Assembly (NCBI GenBank): GCA_031269135.1
Contig: JAISZP010000298.1
Location: 1 to 9,888, forward strand
Source of the DNA: Deltaproteobacteria bacterium
GTDB lineage: Bacteria > Desulfobacterota > Desulfarculia > Adiutricales > Adiutricaceae
Direction of reading: 5' to 3'
Length of the DNA stretch: 9,888 bases
Position 1 is the first letter of the stretch; every line of letters begins with the position of its first letter. Made by a program: the position numbers and the translations under genes. Positions 7,501 to 9,888 of the stretch are shown in pieces. The notes under the pieces are model-generated. The model did no database searches. It saw only the letters and a list, made by a program, of their open reading frames with translations, and was not told the origin of the DNA.

Positions 7501-8231
7501 AAGAGGCCGCCTCTTCGGATGTCATGGCTCCGGATGTCATCAAGCCGGATGTCATAGCTTCTGATGCCGCCATTCCGGATGCTGCAATCGACGCTCCCCA
7601 GCCTCCTGAAATTCCGAAATTTCAAGAGTCGGTCTTCCAGCAACGCGTTCCTTCAAAACCTCAGGAGCCTTCCGCGGAAACGCCCGCTTCGAAACCTAAG
7701 CGCAGCCGCAAACCAAAACCAGTCTCCGCTGAATCGAGCGCTCAAATCCCTAGCGTTCAAGTCTCTAGCGATAAGCCGTCCGACGAAGCCGCCTCGAAAC
7801 AGACTGCAGCTTCAGAGAAGATTGCCGAGCAGAAGGCGCCTAAACCTAAACGTGCCGACAAACCAAAGCCTGCCGTAAAGGACTCCTCAGGCATCGACAA
7901 AAAAGACGGGACGCCGAAGAAGAAATCGCCGGTAGGCTCCGTCGCCGAAAAGGCGAGTGTCGAGAAGGCCTCTAAAAAGGCTCCTGCGCCGTCAAAGAAA
8001 GCGCCGGTCGCGCCCCCAAAAGCGCCCAAAAAGCCTGCGGAAAAAAACACGACCCAGCCCGGCACGACTAAAAAAAATAAGACGCAGGACAAAAACCTCA
8101 ATCCAGACAGCGCTGCTTCACAGGCTAAGACGCCTAAATCTCGAGTCGCTGCAGCCGGAAAGAAGCTTGAGGGTGAGGGCGAAAGCAAAACCACGCCAAA
8201 ACGGAGCCCCAAAAAGACCGGCGGCGATTGA
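4551..8231 (+). CDS. RhlB-like DEAD-box RNA helicase with a giant low-complexity C-terminal tail
   Basis: A 1226-residue protein whose first 440 residues are a full ATP-dependent DEAD-box RNA helicase. Motifs in order: Q motif (F61, GFDYCTPIQ 78-86), motif I AQTGTGKT (103-110), Ia PTRELA (139-144), GG (167-168), Ib TPGR (188-191), II DEAD (212-215), III SAT (245-247), IV VIIFCNT (306-312), V ATDLASRGLH (359-368) and VI HRIGRTARAG (389-398). GQAQTGTGKT and FACEEHVFHLEAIENVLGEKIPV (406-428) resemble RhlB, the RNA-degradosome helicase. Ordinary RhlB proteins are near 420 residues; here about 790 more follow. That tail has a basic patch GRRRKRRRGKGPK (559-571), a long acidic and Gln/Ala/Pro/Ser-rich stretch (about 575-1035) containing three pentapeptide expansions, and a Lys/Pro/Ala-rich end (about 1045-1226) like histone H1. 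It is probably disordered and could bind RNA or partner proteins. AGGAG at 4541-4545 fixes the start. The glycosylase gene begins 37 bases after the stop. Confidence 0.95.
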   Translation: MSLTTNGGEFISGDSQSPAAFASEVGDQPVAVVTDKTAAENDERTVEIRAERPNFLTATRFSDFDLPVEIMTGIDAAGFDYCTPIQAQVIPVALEGQDIAGQAQTGTGKTTAFLVPLLSRLLRRAPVTPGLPRAMVITPTRELALQIFNDVKLLSGATGLTITLVMGGLDYREQAEALGAGTDVVICTPGRIIDYLKQGLFTPTAIEVAVVDEADRLLDMGFVKDLKTILSKLPPYTHRQTMLFSATLDDRVLELTYHYMNPPQYITAEPDPLSKIQIDQSLYHVSNDEKFKLLLGLLNSEEHNRVIIFCNTKNQVEWLTKKLVLNGLQAEGITGDLPQAKRLKLMEAFKEKKLQIMVATDLASRGLHVEEVSHVYNYDLPQDAENYIHRIGRTARAGKSGKAISFACEEHVFHLEAIENVLGEKIPVLWADDDLFFADNAGEVKVREKRPHPKSKSGFNAENAPAHPQRGVERRSLPKITRPGGIFGLSPRYPITEGVADPRQTLSWKPIDFIKEVHGGPVKPVKTAAQSFAAKPQTSQGKTEGGRHEEFAPISERDGRRRKRRRGKGPKEHDVDARFQQDDGAPQSVQEIGATSDADAAAQDDFGQAGQSKPLFSPLWPQSDKDYQIQLEKEYGEARQKENAQSAAAAAASGAAETRPAAVGEESGPVSSTAQTMTDQTITAQTITAQTIMAQTTQPPFEEKAPGQDVGFRQGALTEGAEEQKRDIPGQVESPADVELKSDRKEPTYFSEPVYDTRDRQSAPTALDEPGSAPAEAASLAPDDSESRAEGLRDAESKPLSPVEIGEQQAQTATQASTSQATLSSQTETAQPTAILQAPDAGVSDEPAQVEPSASSAETTVARQDGDDEPACQVEQEQAAQREREKDERVRDEAIHDEAIHDEVIHDEAAQGETDQEETVQEPEFPAVEGKERDHQKESDVSAEGRPQPPAEFQPELLVGSDDAFISTQNVLSQKDVSQDVVAQEAASSDVMAPDVIKPDVIASDAAIPDAAIDAPQPPEIPKFQESVFQQRVPSKPQEPSAETPASKPKRSRKPKPVSAESSAQIPSVQVSSDKPSDEAASKQTAASEKIAEQKAPKPKRADKPKPAVKDSSGIDKKDGTPKKKSPVGSVAEKASVEKASKKAPAPSKKAPVAPPKAPKKPAEKNTTQPGTTKKNKTQDKNLNPDSAASQAKTPKSRVAAAGKKLEGEGESKTTPKRSPKKTGGD
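6567..6641 (+). repeat. In-frame 15-bp repeat, five copies, in the helicase tail
   Basis: Residues 673-697 of the helicase read TAQTM, TDQTI, TAQTI, TAQTI, MAQTT. The DNA unit is close to ACAGCTCAAACGATA, with two neighbouring copies almost identical, which implies recent duplication rather than protein-level selection alone. It makes a Thr/Gln-rich, uncharged segment in an otherwise acidic region. Confidence 0.9.
7206..7325 (+). repeat. In-frame 15-bp repeat, about eight copies, acidic segment of the helicase tail
   Basis: Residues 886-925 run KDERV, RDEAI, HDEAI, HDEVI, HDEAA, QGETD, QEETV, QEPEF. The middle copies share the DNA unit GATGAAGCAATCCAT with very few differences, while the outer ones are eroded. 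The result is a highly charged, acidic block that could be helical. Confidence 0.88.
7488..7592 (+). repeat. In-frame 15-bp repeat, seven copies, third expansion in the helicase tail
   Basis: Residues 980-1014 run DVVAQ, EAASS, DVMAP, DVIKP, DVIAS, DAAIP, DAAID, with an acidic residue at every fifth position. The DNA unit is near GATGTCATGGCTCCG in the central copies. It shares the five-residue period, but not the sequence, of the two upstream expansions. Confidence 0.85.
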
Positions 8232-8268
8232 GCCTCTTAGCGTCTCTTCAAGCGCTTCTGAAAGATTA

Positions 8269-8922
8269 ATGGACATCTACCATCGCCTGAACGCCTTTTT
8301 TGGTCCCAGGCACTGGTGGCCGGGCGATAGCCCTTTTGAGGTCATGGTCGGCGCCATTTTAACTCAAAACACCAGTTGGCGAAACGTGGAGAAAGCCATC
8401 GACAATCTCTCCCGGCTGGCTCTTCTAACGCCTGAGGCCATTGAGGCGGCTCCGACCGACACCCTCGCTCAAGCCCTGCGACCTTCAGGTTACTACAATA
8501 TAAAAAAAGACAGACTTCTATCCTTGGTCCGCTTGGTCTTGGAGAACGGGCGGGGAGGCGCGGATCCGGAGATATTGCGGTGGCCCATTTCCAAGCTTCG
8601 AAGCGCCCTTTTGGAAGTCAAAGGGATAGGACCAGAGACGGCGGACTCAATCGTCTTGTATGCGGCCAATAAGCCCAGCTTCGTCGTCGACCTCTACACT
8701 CGCCGCCTTTTTTCCCGCCATGGTCTTATTCTAGGCTCCGAGTCCTACCAAGACATCAGGTCGTGGTTTATGGAAAACCTCGTTTGCGATGCCGCGCTGT
8801 TTAACCAATATCATGCTTTGATAGTCGCCGCCGGCAATAAGCTGTGCAAGCCGAAGACTCCTTTGTGCAATATGTGTCCTCTTGGCGATGATGTTTTTCT
8901 CGATGAATCTTTGCTTGTCTGA
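8269..8922 (+). CDS. HhH-GPD base-excision DNA glycosylase, COG2231 / endonuclease III-related
   Basis: A 217-residue protein of the endonuclease III superfamily, expected to remove damaged bases from DNA. It opens with HRLNAFFGPRHWWPGDSPFE (5-24) and GAILTQNTSWRNVEKAI (28-44). The helix-hairpin-helix is LEVKGIGPETADSIVLYA (115-132), and the catalytic aspartate is D141 in FVVDLYTRR. Glu123 stands where E. coli Nth has its lyase lysine, so this is probably a monofunctional glycosylase, closest in feel to the COG2231 group that includes Helicobacter MagIII. The C-terminus has C193, C200 and C203 in the 4Fe-4S spacing, but position 209, where the fourth cysteine belongs, is Val. I chose the ATG at 8269, where homology begins; the frame is open back to 7957 only as an overlap with the helicase tail. 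The 37-base gap and weak ribosome-binding site suggest translation coupled to the helicase. Confidence 0.92.
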   Translation: MDIYHRLNAFFGPRHWWPGDSPFEVMVGAILTQNTSWRNVEKAIDNLSRLALLTPEAIEAAPTDTLAQALRPSGYYNIKKDRLLSLVRLVLENGRGGADPEILRWPISKLRSALLEVKGIGPETADSIVLYAANKPSFVVDLYTRRLFSRHGLILGSESYQDIRSWFMENLVCDAALFNQYHALIVAAGNKLCKPKTPLCNMCPLGDDVFLDESLLV

Positions 8923-9004
8923 CGAAACTTTGCTTGTCCGACGAATTCCGCTTGTCCGATGAATTTCTGCCTGTCTGACGAATGTTTCTGTCTGACGAAT
9001 GTTT
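8887..9004. repeat. Tandem repeat (17-19 bp) spanning the glycosylase 3' end and stop codon
   Basis: Units at 8902-8920, 8921-8939, 8940-8957, 8958-8976, 8977-8993 and a partial one at 8994-9004 follow the pattern GAYGAATTTTGCTTGTCT, with variation in the middle. A more diverged unit (GATGATGTTTTTCTC, 8887-8901) precedes them inside the coding region. The first two units therefore encode the last eleven residues, DDVFLDESLLV, and the stop TGA (8920-8922) straddles a unit boundary. The remaining units are non-coding. The unit is unrelated in sequence to the rsfS-end repeat, but its position relative to the gene is the same. Confidence 0.85.
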
Positions 9005-9097
9005 ATAGATGGGCCGATTGACTTCTTGCGCTCAAATTAAGGCTTGGATGTCGGCGAATAGACTCAAGCGCCCCAACTTTTCAATCATACGTGAGTT

Positions 9098-9888
9098 ATG
9101 ACCACCAAATCGGCTTTGTTGCTGCTTATCGTTACGGCTGTTTTATGGAGCACGTCGGGAGTTTTAATCAAGTTCGTCGAGTGGCCGGCGTTGCCTTTGG
9201 CCTCCGCCAGAGGTTTAGTCGCGGCCGTCACGATGAGTTTTCTTCTTCCCGGCGGCTTTAAACCACGTAATCTTGAAAAGGATGATTTTTTCGTGGCTGT
9301 TTGCTTGACTGTTTTGTGTCTGTGCTTCGTCACCGGCATGAAGGTCGCGGCTGCCGCCAACGTCATTGTCCTTCAGTACACGGCCCCTCTGTGGGTGGCG
9401 GTTATGGCGCCCTTTTTTTTAAGAGAGCGCACCAGCGGTCGGGACTGGATGTTTATGGGGATAATGTTTTCGGGAGTGGTTCTTTTTTTCTTGGACGGCT
9501 TGACCTTTACAAGCATTACCGGAAACGTCTTAGGACTGACGAGCGGACTCTTTTTCGCCTTCCAAGCGGTTTTTTTGCGGAGAATTAAAAATCGCTCCAC
9601 AGCCAACGCCCTGATACTGGGCAATTTTCTGACGTTTGTCGTAGGTTTTGCGGCTTGGGGTTCGCCGTGGCCGTCGCTGATCGACGTCATTATAGTGCTG
9701 CTGCTGGGCGTCTTTCAGATGGGCGTTCCATACTACCTGATGACGCTGGCGGTGCCTAAGGTTTCCAGTCTCGATTTGGTGCTTGTGCCGATGATTGAAC
9801 CGATTCTTTGCCCTCTGTGGGTCTTCATCTTCTTGGACGAGCGTCCCGGAGCATACGCATTGGCAGGGGCTGTGGTGGTCATATTGTC
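9098..9888 (+). CDS. EamA/DMT-superfamily transporter, truncated by the window end
   Basis: The frame from the ATG at 9098 is open for 263 codons to the last base, so the C-terminus is missing. It is a very hydrophobic protein with about ten membrane segments (roughly residues 6-26, 33-52, 63-81, 86-107, 114-133, 143-160, 170-187, 194-213, 223-245 and 251 onward), arranged as two EamA repeats. Family marks are the opening AVLWSTSGVLIKF (14-26), the fourth-helix motif VLQYTAPLWVAVMAPFFLRER (91-111) and its counterpart IEPILCPLWVFIFLDERP (233-250) in the second half. Members of this inner-membrane family export or import metabolites such as amino acids or drugs; the substrate cannot be read from sequence. 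The ribosome-binding site is weak (GTGAG at 9091-9095). The family is normally about 290-300 residues, so perhaps 30 are cut off. It is separated by 175 bases from the glycosylase and may have its own promoter. Confidence 0.92.
   Translation, partial: MTTKSALLLLIVTAVLWSTSGVLIKFVEWPALPLASARGLVAAVTMSFLLPGGFKPRNLEKDDFFVAVCLTVLCLCFVTGMKVAAAANVIVLQYTAPLWVAVMAPFFLRERTSGRDWMFMGIMFSGVVLFFLDGLTFTSITGNVLGLTSGLFFAFQAVFLRRIKNRSTANALILGNFLTFVVGFAAWGSPWPSLIDVIIVLLLGVFQMGVPYYLMTLAVPKVSSLDLVLVPMIEPILCPLWVFIFLDERPGAYALAGAVVVIL

Noticed and set aside
7757..8212. 151-codon minus-strand frame with membrane-protein-like Phe/Leu/Gly/Ala composition
   Set aside because: It is the reverse complement of the Lys/Ala/Pro-rich helicase tail, which naturally reads as Phe/Leu/Gly-rich on the other strand.
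7957..8268. 104-residue Arg/Lys-rich N-terminal extension of the glycosylase
   Set aside because: It overlaps the helicase tail in another frame, and glycosylase homology begins right at the ATG at 8269. Kept only as a low-interest frameshift idea.

Overview
The window looks like a chromosomal stretch from a Gram-negative bacterium. The candidate nearest to hand is a deltaproteobacterial or Desulfobacterota-like organism, judged only from the look of the S41 protease, the RhlB-type helicase and the COG2231-type glycosylase; this is an impression, not a placement. Genes are moderately GC-rich, while the intergenic DNA, and especially the first 1 kb, is clearly AT-rich. All credible genes lie on the + strand.

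Layout: the last 31 codons of an unidentified gene (1-95) are followed by a short CRISPR array of five repeats and four AT-rich spacers (131-442), then about 620 bases of AT-rich DNA without a credible gene. Next come rsfS, the ribosome silencing factor (1063-1599); a 17-bp tandem repeat that starts on its stop codon (1595-1714); a second gene-poor gap (1715-2427); a Fur-family metalloregulator (2428-2907); and a ctpA-type S41 PDZ protease (2956-4377). A leader with strong inverted repeats (4445-4536) precedes an RhlB-like DEAD-box RNA helicase (4551-8231) with an approximately 790-residue low-complexity tail. A COG2231-type HhH-GPD DNA glycosylase follows (8269-8922), its 3' end running into a second tandem repeat (8887-9004), and then an EamA/DMT transporter cut by the window end (9098-9888).

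The genes are housekeeping functions (ribosome dormancy, metal control, envelope proteolysis, RNA unwinding, base-excision repair, small-molecule transport) and do not form one obvious pathway. Fur plus ctpA (48-base gap) and helicase plus glycosylase (37-base gap) are plausible co-transcribed pairs.

The most unusual theme is short tandem duplication. It occurs at the 3' ends of two genes, spanning both stop codons and, in the glycosylase, covering the codon where the family's fourth iron-sulfur cysteine should be. It also occurs three times as 15-bp in-frame expansions in the helicase tail. A motif from the rsfS-end repeat recurs beside the CRISPR array and at the ctpA stop codon. I found no convincing new defence system beyond the small CRISPR array; the repeat behaviour and the helicase tail are the parts that deserve a second look.
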